Source of the DNA: Nannobrachium achirus
Taxonomy: Eukaryota > Chordata > Actinopteri > Myctophiformes > Myctophidae
Reading direction: 5' to 3'
Assembly (NCBI GenBank): GCA_963921795.1
Contig: OY997647.1
Span: forward strand, 65,605,127-65,669,126
Length of the DNA stretch: 64,000 nt
Below are positions 1 through 11,727 of the stretch, piece after piece. The notes beneath the pieces were generated by a model. The model ran no database searches. It saw nothing but the letters and a program-made list of their open reading frames with translations, and was not told the DNA's origin. A program made the position numbers and the translations under genes. Position 1 is the first letter of the stretch, and each line of letters begins with the position of its first letter.

Positions 1-709
1 GATCTCCATATATGGACATAAAATGGACGCCGACAGACAGACAGATACAGCTATCTCCATATATGGGCATAAATGGACACAGGCAAACAGATGGTCAAAA
101 CAGGTCCTATGACAACAGGTATAATGGGGTTTGCATTAAAGGGCGGGGCATTCATTCTCTATTTACATCGTTCCCGAGTTGGCCAGGTCGCCAACATGAC
201 AACAGGTATATTGGGGTTTGCATTAAAGGGTGGGGACAAAGGCTAACAGAAGGCAAACAGATGGTCAAAACGGGTCCTATGACAACAGGTATATTGGGGT
301 TTGCATTAAAGGGTGGGGACAAAGGCTAACAGATGCTCAAAACGGGTCCTATGACAACAGGTATATTGGGGTTTGCATTAAAGGGTGGGGCAGGCATAAA
401 ATGGACGCAAATAGACAGATATCTCCATATATGGGCATATGGGCATAAAATGGACCCAGAACTATATCTGCAGTGATCTCCATATATGGACATAAAATGG
501 ACGCCGACAGACAGACAGATACAGATATCTCCATATATGGGCATAAATGGACACAGGCAAACAGATGGTCAAAACAGGTCCTATGACAACAGGTATAATG
601 GGGTTTGCATTAAAGGGCGGGGCATTCATTCTCTATTTACATCGTTCCCGAGTTGGCCAGGTCGCCGACTAGACGCTGGGCCGCCCGAAGGGCGGCCCAG
701 CTTCTAGTA
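1..709 (+). mobile_element. Helitron-like 3' end with internal tandem duplication
   Basis: A block of about 192 bp at 1-192 is repeated almost exactly at 475-666, and the space between holds partial copies of a 72-87-bp unit that starts ATGACAACAGG (109, 196, 279, 351, 583). The right end is a GC-rich perfect hairpin (CTGGGCCGCCC, GAA loop, GGGCGGCCCAG) followed after two bases by CTAG and then T. A hairpin about 10 nt before CTRR with a T outside is the hallmark of a Helitron 3' terminus. The 5' end is outside the window. No Rep/helicase coding is present, so it is non-autonomous. Similar ATATGGGCATAAA words occur in reverse inside the element at 42655-43143. Confidence 0.5.
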
Positions 710-1315
710 ATAATAATAATACATGCATACTGTATGATAAATGTATGCCTTATTCCACCTATATCTTTCCATTCCCACAACAATATAGGCTAAGGAAAGA
801 AATTGCATATTTTGGACATATTTTGATTTGTGATTAATCATGATTAGTTCATTTTTAAGCTGTGATTAATCTGATAAAAAATTGTAATAATTTGAAAGCC
901 CTAATATTAATATGTGAAAGACAACTGACCTACTTCTATGTAAATCATATACGACGGGTATCTTGTTTACAAACATTGAGACTAAATGCACAGCTGATTG
1001 TATCATGTAATCAATTCCGTCCAATCCCCAAACCTGTTGTTTTGGGGAGCGCTGGTTAAACCTGGTTTCAGTGGCTAATTTTGGTAACTGACCCTGCGCA
1101 CGCATCTAGTTTTATCAGTGTAACGTGGACCAGAAACCCGTCTATGGACAGTTTGTTCCGCAATGTCGCCAGTGGAGCACCGTTCGTTAATTAAAACGGG
1201 AGCGTTCCGAGCGTTGTCGCTCGACGCGCCCGGTGGAGCCGGGGGGTTAGCCCCCACTCTAAAAAAGCCAGCCCCCCCACAGACCCCCCAGTCACAATTT
1301 TCTGGAGCCGTCGCT

Positions 1316-1317
<2 letters not shown>
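710..1317. other. intergenic, no gene seen
   Basis: AT-rich unique-looking sequence followed by GC-richer DNA from about 1100. Short open frames on both strands show no recognisable domain. Confidence 0.5.

Positions 1318-1401
<84 letters not shown>
1318..1401. repeat. (GT)42 microsatellite
   Basis: Uninterrupted GT dinucleotides, 84 bp. Confidence 0.98.
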
Positions 1402-1404
<3 letters not shown>

Positions 1405-1448
1405 CTGTTCACGTTGAGAGGGAAGGGAAGGGAAAGGGAACACAGCAA

Positions 1449-1580
1449 TTAAAGGTGCTACACCATGAAAATTAACTTTTCCTATTTTAAAACCTTTTTT
1501 GGGGGTCCCGATAGCACCTTCTATCCTCACAAAGTCCCATTTCAGACCGTTGTGTCTTTCTCTGTTTTTTTCAAAAATAT
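1449..1580. mobile_element. end of a TTAA-flanked MITE
   Basis: TTAA followed by AGGTGCTACACCATG, and then a stretch about 85% like the left end of the element at 15752-16180 (TTTTCCTATTTTAAAAC, GGGTCCC, AGCACCTTCTAT, CACAAAGTCCCATTTC). Only one end is seen. Long inverted-repeat ends next to TTAA suggest a piggyBac-like origin, but this is an inference. Confidence 0.55.
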
Positions 1581-1849
1581 ATTTTTTTTGCTGCTGATTT
1601 CGTATGAAACCCTTGTTAGTTTAATTCTGGAAGGAATATCTCCTTCTGACTCGGCTCTTTGTTCGCGTCTGCGTGCAGAGAAGCCGTTTTGGAGGAAGTG
1701 ACGTGGGCATGTCAGCAGATAAGGTCGGTCGCAGGAGGCAGGCCTTAGGAAACATGATTGACATGCCCTCTTGGCCAATCACACTGTCCTTGCTATCGGG
1801 AGCAAACGTATAGCGTTCTCTGTCTTTGTGGCGCGAGAGCCTTCCAGAG

Positions 1850-2500
1850 TTAAACAAACAAGGGTTACGAAACCTACTGATTTCATCCATACTGTATCCT
1901 CATCAAGATAAGAATGTTTTCATGATCACTGATGTGGTCAATATTATGAGCGTTGGTGACCACAGGCCTGTGGTCATTCATGACGCGGCCATCTCACAGG
2001 TTTCTTCATATAAATACTTGGGCATTTCTATTGACAACTCACTAACTTGGAATACACGTGGACAGTCTCTGTAGTAAACTACAGCAAAGACTACACTTCC
2101 TCCGCCGTCTGAGGTGTTGACCAAAAGTTAATGTTAGTGTTCTACCGGGCAGTCTTGGAGAGCCTGGTTAGATTTGGCCTCACAGTTTGGTTTGGTAATC
2201 TCTGCAACTGAGGTCCAAATTGTTGAGATTGGTTCAGACTGCAGGGAAGATCATAGGAGTAAGACAACTCCCCTCTCTGCAGTCTATTTACGAGCAGTCG
2301 GCACTAAGGCAGGCTCAGAAAATACTTGGTGATGCTATTCATGTGTTACATGGGAAGTTTGTACTTCTACCTTCTGGAAGAAGGTACAGTGAACCTAAAT
2401 AGAAGTACATTAGGTTTAAAAAATAATTTGTACCCGTGTCCACTAAATTATTGAACGACGCTCTGAAACAGCACTGACTGAGAGTATTGATTAATCACTG
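1850..2500 (+). pseudogene. LINE reverse-transcriptase remnant (L2/Rex-like)
   Basis: Conceptual pieces match the C-terminal RT region of fish CR1/L2-clade non-LTR elements: SSYKYLGISIDNSLTW near 2005-2055, then LLRLVQTAGKIIG near 2220 and LLPSGRRY at 2364-2387. Several stops and frame changes separate the pieces, so it is a dead fragment. No 5' half or endonuclease is visible. Confidence 0.75.
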
Positions 2501-2536
2501 TACACTTGTGTAATGTTGTGTCATGTATTTCTATTA

Positions 2537-3401
2537 TTGCGACCGTAGGTCGCACTTACTACAGAAAGCTCCACCAGGTGTCCGTCTGTCCGTCCGTCCG
2601 TCACACACGTTTTGCCCTGCTCATATCTCGGCAACCGTTGCCCCGATCCATGCCAGCTTTTGCACACACACTCCTTGCCTGCCAAACTACAACCTCCAAG
2701 GACCCCCGGAGCTCCAGGGACCCCCAAGTCCCTGGGGGACCCCCTGGTGTAAAAAAAGTTCCCTCCGTGACTCACGTCACACGTCACACTTTTGCCCTGC
2801 TCATATCTCCGCAACCGTTGCCCCGATCCATGCCCCCTTTTGCACACACACTCCTTACCTGCCAAACTACAACCTCCAAGGACCCCCAGAGCTCCAGGGA
2901 CCCCCAGCTCCCTCGGGGACCCCCAAGTGTAAAAAATGAGCACATGTGCAAAAATTACCAAATGACCACCCCAACGGGGCTGCTCACGGGGAATTCCCGG
3001 GGACCACCCACTCCTGGTGCTCCAGAACGGATGCAAAAGTGGTGGCGCCCCCAGTGGAGGACCCCCTGCCACTGCAGCTCACATAAAATGCCGTAACTTG
3101 GGCTAGGAGCGTCCGGGAGAGCCGGGGCCGGTACCTATTCGTCCGCCAAGGCAACGCGGACACCCCACCCCTCATTTCTCACATGGCCCTCTTCTAGCGC
3201 CACCTACAGGCCGATTTTTAAAACACATTTGTGGCCACTGCTCCTACAGTTTTTGCCCTAAAATCACGAAAATCACTACACAGTATGTCTACACTCATGT
3301 CATCAACATGGATCAGGAAGTTTTTGGAAAAACACATTTTTGCCCTATTTGTGGAGATAAGTGACCTACGGTCGCTTATCTCCCGATTAGGGAGTCTTAC
3401 T
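2537..3401 (+). mobile_element. TTGCGACC...GTCTTACT element, copy 1
   Basis: The left end TTGCGACCGTAGGTCGCA is a short hairpin and is followed by a conserved subterminal motif ending in TGTCCGTC. The right end is an imperfect hairpin (CTCCC, GATTA, GGGAG) followed by TCTTACT. The same two ends flank 14571-15585 and 42655-43143 around unrelated interiors. This copy holds a direct duplication of about 155 bp (2601-2755 and 2781-2935). End hairpins and variable tandem-repeat cargo recall Helentron/HINE elements, but the class is uncertain. Confidence 0.55.
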
Positions 3402-4422
3402 GGTGTAGTGTCACTGATGTCTTGTGTGTGGCTGTAGCAGGGGTGAAAGCCCAAGACAAATTTCCCTTGTGGACAAATACATTTTACCTTACCTTACCTT
3501 GTTATAAATTAACTATTTTACTGCCTTATTATTTATTTATTTATTTATTTGTGCTACTGCCATCAAAAAGCAGCTTACCTTTGCAATGTTATAGAAAAGT
3601 ATCTATGCATTATTTCCAAACAAAATCTTTTTAAATTCACAATTATAGAGCATCGTAGTTGAAGCCCCACCCCGTCTTCACTCTGGTGTCGGAAGCATTT
3701 TCCCCATTAATTTCTTCCATAGACATTTCATAAAGTATTTATTTCAACATTTTTAAGCCTTGGACAAAGCCGGCTGGAGAGGAATCATGACAATATTATA
3801 TATATTTTTTTAACGCAACAATGAATTAGAACGCTGAAAGAAAGGGCAGGGTACAAGACTGTGTACATCATTATTTTCAAAATTGTGGAAACTACACTCC
3901 CAGAATGCATTGCAAATGACACTTGTTTCCTGAAATATATCCCTTAATCACGCTAAGTTTAGTTATCCAGGCCAGCATATGGCCTGACATGTAGTGATTG
4001 TCATCTCTGTGGACGCTCTTATCGTCATATTTAACACAGTGCATCATATTTGTAAAAGAAAGACACTCGCCCACGGAGTTCTGCTGAAGTGCAATAATCT
4101 GCCGGGCAGACAGGGGGCAGTAGCTATTTTCGCGGGAACCGCAAGATATACAAAAGAAGAAGAATCTCCACCAATCACAGACGTCGATTTCACGGGATGT
4201 ACATGTTTAGCAGTATGGGTAATGCAGTTCTTCTCCGTGCAATCTTTAATAAGACATGTTTTTACCAAAACTAGAGTGATAGCATAAATACTCGGGGGTT
4301 CCACAGGAGCATATAGAACCATTTTACAACCACCAGCCTAGTGGTAAGTGTACATTGAATTGCTACGACTTTGTGGCTGATAATGAAAAACCCTATGGTA
4401 AAAATGAATGGCGAGTTTGCTT
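3402..4422. other. intergenic, no gene seen
   Basis: Moderately AT-rich sequence with short simple tracts such as (TTTA)n near 3535. No coding domain, RNA gene or complete mobile element recognised apart from the site at 3891. Confidence 0.5.
3891..3910 (+). promoter_or_regulatory. ZNF143/SBF-like site
   Basis: ACTACACTCCCAGAATGCAT closely matches the vertebrate SBF/ZNF143 motif ACTACAATTCCCAGCATGC. Such sites occur in promoters and in some repeats; no transcript start is evident nearby. A weaker relative (AACTCCCAAGATGCATTG) lies near 6738. Confidence 0.35.
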
Positions 4423-4985
4423 CCGACACCTCACTGCGATGCTCTATAGCTGTACACGAGCCAAACTGACACCTCACTGCGATGCTCTATGGCTGTACAC
4501 GAGCCAAACTGACACCTCACTGCGATGCTCTATGGCTGTACACGAGCCAAACTGACACCTCACTGCGATGCTCTATGGCTGTACACGAGCCAAACTGACA
4601 CCTCACTGCGATGCTCTATGGCTGTACACGAGCCAAACTGACACCTCACTGCGATGCTCTATGGCTGTACACGAGCCAAACTGACACCTCACTGCGATGC
4701 TCTATAGCTGTACACGAGCCAAACTGACACCTCACTGCGATGCTCTATGGCTGTACACGAGCCAAACTGACACCTCACTACGATGCTCTATGGCTGTACA
4801 CGAGCCAAACTGACACCTCACTACGATGCTCTATGGCTGTACACGAGCCAAACTGACACCTCACTACGATGCTCTATGGCTGTACACGAGCCAAACTGAC
4901 ACCTCACTGCGATGCTCTATGGCTGTACACGAGCCAAACTGACACCTCACTGCGATGCTCTATGGCTGTACACGAGCCAAACTGA
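4423..4985. repeat. 43-bp minisatellite, about 13 copies
   Basis: Tandem unit with the words CTCACTGCGATGCTCTATGG and CTGTACACGAGCCAAACTGA, period 43 bp (starts 4431, 4474, and so on). Units differ by single bases (GCGATG/ACGATG, TATGG/TATAG). Confidence 0.97.
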
Positions 4986-5784
4986 TTGCAGGGGGCAGCC
5001 AGTGGAGGAAGTGAATTGGCCATCTATTATTGTTGACGTGTGGTGGAGATTTGAGAGCAGCGTTACGGGACCTGTTTTTACTGTACACACCCGCGCGACC
5101 CCTCATCAGCTTACAGTGCTCAAACGTTCGTATTGGCAACAGTAAACTGCCAGAATGGGGCAAAGATTAACGTACATAACGGTAAAAGAGTTAATAGTCA
5201 GATGGAGTTGGTATGAAACATAAAGACAATAGTGATACTATTACTGTGTCCACAGTTGCAGAAACAGCAAACACGCAGAGGGAACTGATAATTCAGCTCT
5301 AAATACGCCAACTTAAAATAAATAAATATGCAAGCTTGATCCCATGTAAGTCTGGAGACGTAGAGAGGGTGACCACTCTGCTAAAGAGTCTCCTTACAGA
5401 GAGATGCACCACCCAGAGTCTCCTTATTCAACACAGTCTCACTGCCTGGGAGTCATATTCTGACGTATGGGCAGAACGGCGCTGAGTCACATTCTGACTC
5501 CCCACCAGTCACCGTTTGACTAAAGGGACGACCGACGGCGGTCACGTGCTGTCCGTGGGTTCCCATTGACACAATAGAAATACACAACGTGAGTTAAAAT
5601 ACATGATTGATTGCATTATATAACACACCTTGCCACCCAGATAACACTGAAAAATATTCTGAGCATTTTCATACCAGGCTGGTAACTCTCTGATTTATAC
5701 TGGATGAGAACTAGAGCTCTGAAGTTGTTATATTTTACTTTCAAATTGCTTCCGCATTCCTTGTGTACGTGCTGACGTCATTAG

Positions 5785-6167
5785 CAGAGGTGGAAAAAGT
5801 ACTCACATTTTCTACTAAAGTAAAAGTATCAATACTTTGAAAATAGCAGATCTAGCAGCTCACAACGCGTCGTTGTGAGCTTGTAGATCGGCTATTTTAG
5901 AATAGTCACGGTATAAAATAGGGCTAAAGTGGTATATGTATGTTTTATTATAATTTATATCAGCAAAGTAACTATAGTAACCTATAGGCTATATACTTTT
6001 CAAATAAATGTAGTGGAGTAAAAGTACAACATTTGGATCCCAGATGTAGTGGAGTAGAATAAAAGTATTTGCATTTGGAAATACTCAAGTAAAGTACAAA
6101 TACCTCAGTCAAAACTGTAGTTAAGTACAGTACTTAAGTAAAAGTACTTAGTTACTTTACACCACTG
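5785..6167. mobile_element. hAT-like MITE (CAGAGGTGG...CCACTG)
   Basis: Ends CAGAGGTGGAAAAAGTACT and AGTTACTTTACACCACTG with many AAGTAC repeats inside, the form of a common non-autonomous hAT family in fish. No clear 8-bp target duplication was found. It carries the palindrome at 5840-5898. Confidence 0.6.
5840..5898 (+). repeat. short palindrome family, copy 1
   Basis: AAAATAGCAGATC...GATCGGCTATTTT with the inner stem CTCACAACG/CGTTGTGAG. The left arm has GCAGATC and the right arm GATCGGC, the family's A/C stem mismatch. Confidence 0.85.
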
Positions 6168-7179
6168 GTCTGCCAAAATGATTTAATAAACTATCATCCA
6201 TCCATCTATCTATCTGTCTGTCTATAGGCCTATACATACACTCTTCATGTCAATATCTATATATCTATTGATCCATCTATTGATCTACCGATCTATATCT
6301 GTGCGCTCATCTAGCAATGAATTAATAATATTTTATTGTCCTAGATAATGTAATGGCGAGAGTACAAGACAAGTGCTCCCCCATAAGGGTCCATTTGGTT
6401 TCCTATTCCCTTATTTAGCTGGGGACCCCCTGAAACTTCCTGGGGGTCCCCGGAGTCCTTGAACCGGCCCGGACCGCACTTTGAGAACCATTCAATGATC
6501 CAGACTGTATGTTGGATTAGCATGTCGGCTAATGGTAGCTTTGTTTATCTAATCCTCCTAGTAAGCAAAGTACAGAACCAGCAACGTCCCAACGTTAACA
6601 ATAACGCCGTGGCCTGGCCTATTCTGTCATGTTGTGGTAAAGACAAAACATGTATTCAAAGGTTATTATGACATACCTGCTGCTGCAGAAAAAAATCCAA
6701 CAAGCTTACGTCTGGAGCCAGATGGATGCGTTCAGAACAACAACTCCCAAGATGCATTGCGTCATGGAAGGAAGTACGTCATTCAATCAGAGGCGAAATC
6801 TATAATAATAATTAAAATAACATAGATAACAACAACGTGATGGACGAACTCCGATAACATTCGATATAAATAATGAAACGCAAATTATGGAAACTAAATA
6901 AATGTATTAAAGCACTAAACAAAACGTGTTATTGAGGCGGAAACAAAAAACGGATGTGGATGCGTGAATCTGTGGGAGCACTTGTCTTGTACTCTCGCCA
7001 TTACATTATCTAGGACAATAAATATGATTTATTCATTGCTAGATAAGCGCACAGATATAGATCGGTAGATCAATAGATGGACCAATAGATATATAGATAT
7101 TGACATGTAGAGTATATGTATATAGACAGACAGATAGATAGATGGATGGATGATAGTTTATTAAATAATTTTGGCAGAC

Positions 7180-7425
7180 CAGTGGTGTAAAGTAACTAAG
7201 TACTTTTACTTAAGTACTGTACTTAAGTACAGTCTTGAGGTATTTGTAGGCTACTTTACTTGAGTATTTCCAAATGCAAATACTTTTATTCTACTCTACC
7301 GTGACTATTCTAAAATAGCCGATCTACAAGCTCACAACGACGCGTTGTGAGCTGCTAGATCTGCTATTTTCAAAGTATTGATACTTTTACTTTAGTAGAA
7401 AATGTGAGTACTTTTTCCACCTCTG
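7180..7425. mobile_element. hAT-like MITE, right-arm copy (shortened)
   Basis: Reverse complement of 5785-6167 in the right arm of the inverted repeat, lacking about 140 bp of the interior. Confidence 0.6.
7312..7370 (-). repeat. short palindrome family, copy 2
   Basis: Mirror of copy 1. The left arm is GCCGATC and the right GATCTGC, so the A/C marker shows the opposite orientation. Confidence 0.85.
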
Positions 7426-7956
7426 CTAATGACGTCAGCACGTACACAAGGAATGCGGAAGCAATTTGAAAGTAAAATATAACAACTTCAGAGCTCTAGT
7501 TCTCATCCAGTATAAATCAGAGAGTTACCAGCCTGGTATGAAAATGCTCAGAATATTTTTCAGTGTTATCTGGGTGGCAAGGTGTGTTATATAATGCAAT
7601 CAATCATGTATTTTAACTCACGTTGTGTATTTCTATTGTGTCAATGGGAACCCACGGACAGCACGTGACCGCCGTCGGTCGTCCCTTTAGTCAAACGGTG
7701 ACTGGTGGGGAGTCAGAATGTGACTCAGCGCCGTTCTGCCCATACGTCAGAATATGACTCCCAGGCAGTGAGACTGTGTTGCCTTATTACACAGTCTCTT
7801 CATTACAGGGAGTCTCCTTGTTACAGAGAGGTGGACTTGAGTCCCGACAGGGACAGAATAGTAAATCTTCATGTTCCCATGTCAGCATGCCCCATGACAA
7901 TGTCAAATTGTGCCATGTGGTCAAATATGTCCCTAATCTTCAGCTGTTTGAAAGCT

Positions 7957-7960
<4 letters not shown>

Positions 7961-8026
<66 letters not shown>
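7961..8026. repeat. (CA)33 microsatellite
   Basis: 66 bp of CA, about 60 bp before the probable splice acceptor of the CARD/coiled-coil exon. It is open as Thr-His in the frame of that gene but is most likely intronic. Confidence 0.97.
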
Positions 8027-8030
<4 letters not shown>

Positions 8031-8085
8031 GACATTATTACAATGTCTGTTAACATATTTGTTCTATCTCTTTGTTCTGTAAAAG

Positions 8086-10634
8086 AGGTTCTACTGACTC
8101 GAAAACTGCAACCGAACCTGACCCCGGACCTACGCACCCAAGTAGAAAAGCTCACAGTCCAACTTCAGGAAAGACAGAGTGAACTGGAGAACACGATCAA
8201 ACAGGTGGAGAAGAGCAAGAGTCAGCAACATAAACTGACACAGGACCTGGAGGATCGGAGGAATGTAGTAGACGAGCTCACAACTCAACTGCAGTCAAGA
8301 GAGAGAAAACTGGAGAAGATCAACCAGACACTGATAGACAGAGATAGGAGAATAGGAGAGAAAGACCAACTACTGAAGCAAAGAGAGAGGGAACTGCAGA
8401 ACACCACCAAAGAGGTGGAGAAGAGCCAGAGATATCAACAGCAACTGATCCGAGACCAGCAAGTTCTGAACAACCAAGTAGAGAAGCTCACAGTTCAACT
8501 GAAAGAAAGAGAGAGTGAACTGGAGAACACCATCAAACAGATGAAGAAGAGCACCAACCAACAACATGAACTGACACAGGACCTGGAGGACTTGAGAAAC
8601 CAAGTAGAGGAGCTTAAAGTTCAACTGCAGTCAAGAGAGAGCGAACTGGAGAAGGTCAACCAGACACTGATAGACAGAGATAGGAGAATAGGAGAGAAAG
8701 ACCAAATACTGAATCAAAGAGAAAGGGAAATGCAGAGCACTACCAAAGAGGTGGAGAAGAGCAAACAATATCAACAGCAACTGATCCAAGACCAGCAAGA
8801 TCTGAACAACCAAGTAGAGAAGCTCACAGTTCAACTGATGCAAAGAGAGAGTGAACTGGAGAACACTACCAAAGAGGTGGAGAAGGACAAGATACAGCAA
8901 ACTAAACTGATCCAGGACCTGCAGGACCTACGCACCCACGTAGAAAAGCTCACAGTTCAACTTAAGGAAAGAGAAAGTGAACTGGAGAACATAACCAAAC
9001 AGATGGAGAAGAGCAAGAGTCAGCAACATAGACTGACACAGGACCTGGAGGGTCAGAGAAACGTAGTAGAGAAGCTCACAGTTCAACTGAAAGAAAGAGA
9101 GTGTGAACTGGAGAACACGATCAAACAGGTGGAGAAGAGCACCAACCAGCAACATGAACTGACACGGGACCTGGATGACTTGAGAAACCAAGTAGAGGAG
9201 CTTAAAGTTCAACTGCAGTCAAGAGAGAGCGAACTGGAGAAGATCAACCAGACACTGATAGACAGAGATAGGAGAATAGGAGAGAAAGACCAACTACTGA
9301 AGCAAAGAGAGAGAGAACTGCAGAACACGGTGGAGAAGAGCAAGAGATATCAACAGCAACTGATCCAAGACCAGCAAGTTCTGAACAACCAAGTGGAGAA
9401 GCTCACAGTTCAACTGAAAGAAAGAGAGCATGAACTGGAGAACACTACCAAACAGGTGGAGAAGAGCAAGAGTCAGCAACATAAACTGACACAGGACCTG
9501 GAGGGTCAGAGAAACGTTGTAGAGGAGCTCACAGTTCAACTGCAGGATAGAGAGAGAGAACTGGAGAAGATCAACACCACGAATATTAAAACCAAGCCTC
9601 TATTTTGTCTTCAAGGTTCTTCCACGGCTAAGCCAATTCTGAAGATAAAGATTGAGGAAGCAGGGAAATACCTGAAGACTGTGAGGGCTGAGTTCATTGA
9701 CAGTGTCTCAGTGCCCTTCCTGAATTCTCTAATGGACAGACTTTTGACAAAGAAAACGATCAATGATGATGAAATGGAGTCAGTCAGAGGGGAAAAAAAC
9801 AGGGCAGAAAAAGCACGGGAAATTATTGACATGGTGAGGAGAAAGGGAGACAAGGCAAGTTCAGAAATGATTGACATCATTCGACAGCTGGACCCTAGCC
9901 TTAGTGAACTCCTGCATGAATGGTACAGCACCTACCAGGAGACAGAAACCCAGGTGGAAAAGACGATTCTGAGGGACAGAGATGATATGGAGGAGCTTAA
10001 GGAATGTCTGAAGGCGAAAGAGGAAACCATCCAAGAGCTTAAGGGAAAAATCAATGAGATTAAGATCCAACAGGCTGAACTGGAGAAACAGATTAGGGAG
10101 GAGAGGGATGAAGGGAAGAAAACAGAGCTGCAACAAGAGCTGAAGAGGGAGTCTGAGAGAAGAGAGGAGATGGAGAGAAAGCTGGAGAAGTTTAAAGAGG
10201 AGAGAGAGAGAGAGAAGAGAGAGATGGAGGAGAGACACGGACAGGAAATGGAGGAGATGAGAGAGATCTATAAAGGAGATGCCTGGGTGGAAGCAGAGAC
10301 ACACCTGATGAAGATTATCCTGCCTGAGATCGTCAACATCATGACCTCGAAGACAAAGATACAGAGAGAGCTTGAGAGACAACTGGAGGAGAAGAACAGA
10401 GAGATGAAAGAGCTAGAGGAAAGACACACACTGTGTTCAGTGAAGGAAGACAACCTGAACTTACTGGAAAAGGGCAAAAACATACCAGCAGAGAGAACAT
10501 GTGAGATAGAAGAAGGAAGAGAAGAGACATGGTGGATGACATGTTGCACCAATATGTTCAGAAATCCCAACCATACATTAGCCTTGGTGGCTTTCGCCTT
10601 GGTGGCCGCCTTGGTGGCGATGGTTCTTATCTAA
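8086..10634 (+). CDS. Coiled-coil / CARD-like / coiled-coil / C-terminal TM protein
   Basis: The frame is open without interruption to TAA at 10632. I place the exon start near 8086 because a pyrimidine-rich tract ending TTCTGTAAAAG precedes it, while upstream in-frame DNA is a CA tract; earlier exons are not identified. Order: a long charged coiled coil (about 8120-9590) of near-identical units, with super-repeats starting VDELTTQLQ, VEELKVQLQ, VEELKVQLQ at 8268, 8604 and 9192 (spacing 112 and 196 codons); a CARD-like death-fold region (9630-9926) including SVPFLNSLMDRLL, INDDEMESVRGEKNRAEKAR and LDPSLSELL; a second coiled coil (9960-10470); and a final 20-residue hydrophobic helix (10572-10631) ending at the stop, as in tail-anchored proteins. 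Known CARDs mediate homotypic assembly in innate signalling; that role here is inferred. The sequence TTTTGTCTTCAAG before 9616 looks like a phase-1 acceptor at the CARD border, but no matching donor is evident. Confidence 0.8.
9616..9926 (+). other. CARD-like domain segment
   Basis: About 100 residues predicted as six amphipathic helices with the CARD pattern: a basic first helix (YLKTVRAEFIDSV), then LLTKKTINDDEMESVR, AEKAREIIDMVRRKG and SSEMIDIIRQLDPSLSELL. These positions match ASC/NLR-type CARDs of fish (helix 3 'I..DE...VR', helix 4 'K.R.L.d..R.KG', C-terminal 'L...dP.L...L'). The assignment is by eye; a profile search would settle it. Confidence 0.72.
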
Positions 10635-11333
10635 TGAAGCTATGTGTAGGTTCACCGGTTGTTCAGTCTAAAAAAAAAAAAAAAAAAAGATCTAAAATCT
10701 ATAATGCTTCTGCCTCGGCAACCATCTATTTTTTCACCTTCACATGTCTCTCCACTTCTCATAATCACAAAATGCATTTTTTCCCCTTTTTTTAAGATAT
10801 ACAGTAGATAGTACCCGACAAACTGGCCACCAAAACCATGTGGGCACTAGGGACATGTAGGCACCTGGAAAGGTGAGCACTTGGACAACAGCTGGGCACT
10901 AACACCATCTGGCTTCAACTTGGGACCTATGGCCACTAAGGACATGTGGGCATGAGGGACATGCGGGCACCTTGACAACTGAGCACCTGGACGAGTGGGC
11001 ACCCGAATTTAGACAATGTGGGCACGATCTCTGGACGGACTTCTAGTTCACTACAAGATATCTACTTGTAATGAGTACATTATGTATAACATACATTATG
11101 TGCAAGAAAGTGTTATTCATGGGTTTACTTATTTAACACCTGGGTAAGCCTTTTAAAACATCAACTGCCAGGTATTAATGAATGAATCAGCCTCTGAAAG
11201 GACTTTTCAGTGGTTTTACCTTATTTTCCCCGGCAACAGGACCGCACCATGTGACCAGGATGTAAACAAGAAGCACATGGCCAGGGCGGAGCGTCATCTT
11301 TTCTTTCACCCGGAACATTTTAATTGTATCCAC
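10635..11333. other. 3' flank of the CARD gene
   Basis: An 18-A tract lies at 10671-10688, just after the stop. No AATAAA is seen in the first 200 bp. From 10830 to 11040 there are irregular repeats of GTGGGCAC and GGGACATG words, resembling decayed satellite. No gene seen. Confidence 0.5.
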
Positions 11334-11463
11334 GATTAGTCAACGTTCTTTAGTTGGGGTCTGAAGATTAGTCAACGTTCTTTAGTTGGGGTCTGAAGAT
11401 TAGTCAACGTTCTTTAGTTGGGGTCTGAAGATTAGTCAACGTTCTTTAGTTGGGGTCTGAAGA
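11334..11463. repeat. 32-bp minisatellite, 4 copies
   Basis: Unit GATTAGTCAACGTTCTTTAG plus TTGGGGTCTGAA, identical in four consecutive copies. Confidence 0.95.
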
Positions 11464-11727
11464 AAACGTTTGTTTTGACCAAAAAACACAACCTGGGAAA
11501 GAAACCCCCCACTCCCCCCCCCGTCATCCCTGTCACCTTCATCTCCACCTTCATCCACACTCACCATCTGCCTGGAGGAGATGGAGGCGTGGATGAAACA
11601 AAACCTTTTGCAACTCAACATCTCCCAAACAGCTAGAGGTCATTCTCATCTGTGCCTCACACCACGTTCAATCAACCCCCAACACAAGCATCACCTTCTC
11701 TGGTCAGGACTCCCCTTTCATCTGCTG

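Larger units (their letters stand above)
5429..7781. repeat. 2.35-kb inverted repeat with ~590-bp spacer
   Basis: The left arm 5429-6380 (952 bp) and right arm 6974-7781 (808 bp) are near-identical reverse complements; the spacer is 6381-6973. Examples are CAACACAGTCTCACTGCC at 5429 against its complement ending at 7781, and GGCGAGAGTACAAGACAAG near 6355 against its complement near 6990. The right arm lacks about 144 bp that the left arm has around 5910-6055. Each arm contains a copy of the hAT-like element and of the short palindrome. The spacer holds non-coding DNA with a GGGGACCCCCTGAAAC-type hAT remnant. Confidence 0.93.

Noticed and set aside
4423..4985. CRISPR-like regular array
   Set aside because: Units are contiguous with no unique spacers and the genome is a vertebrate's; it is a minisatellite. 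The same holds for the other arrays.
8370..10570. several Leu-rich minus-strand open frames
   Set aside because: Antisense shadows of the coiled-coil/CARD coding sequence.
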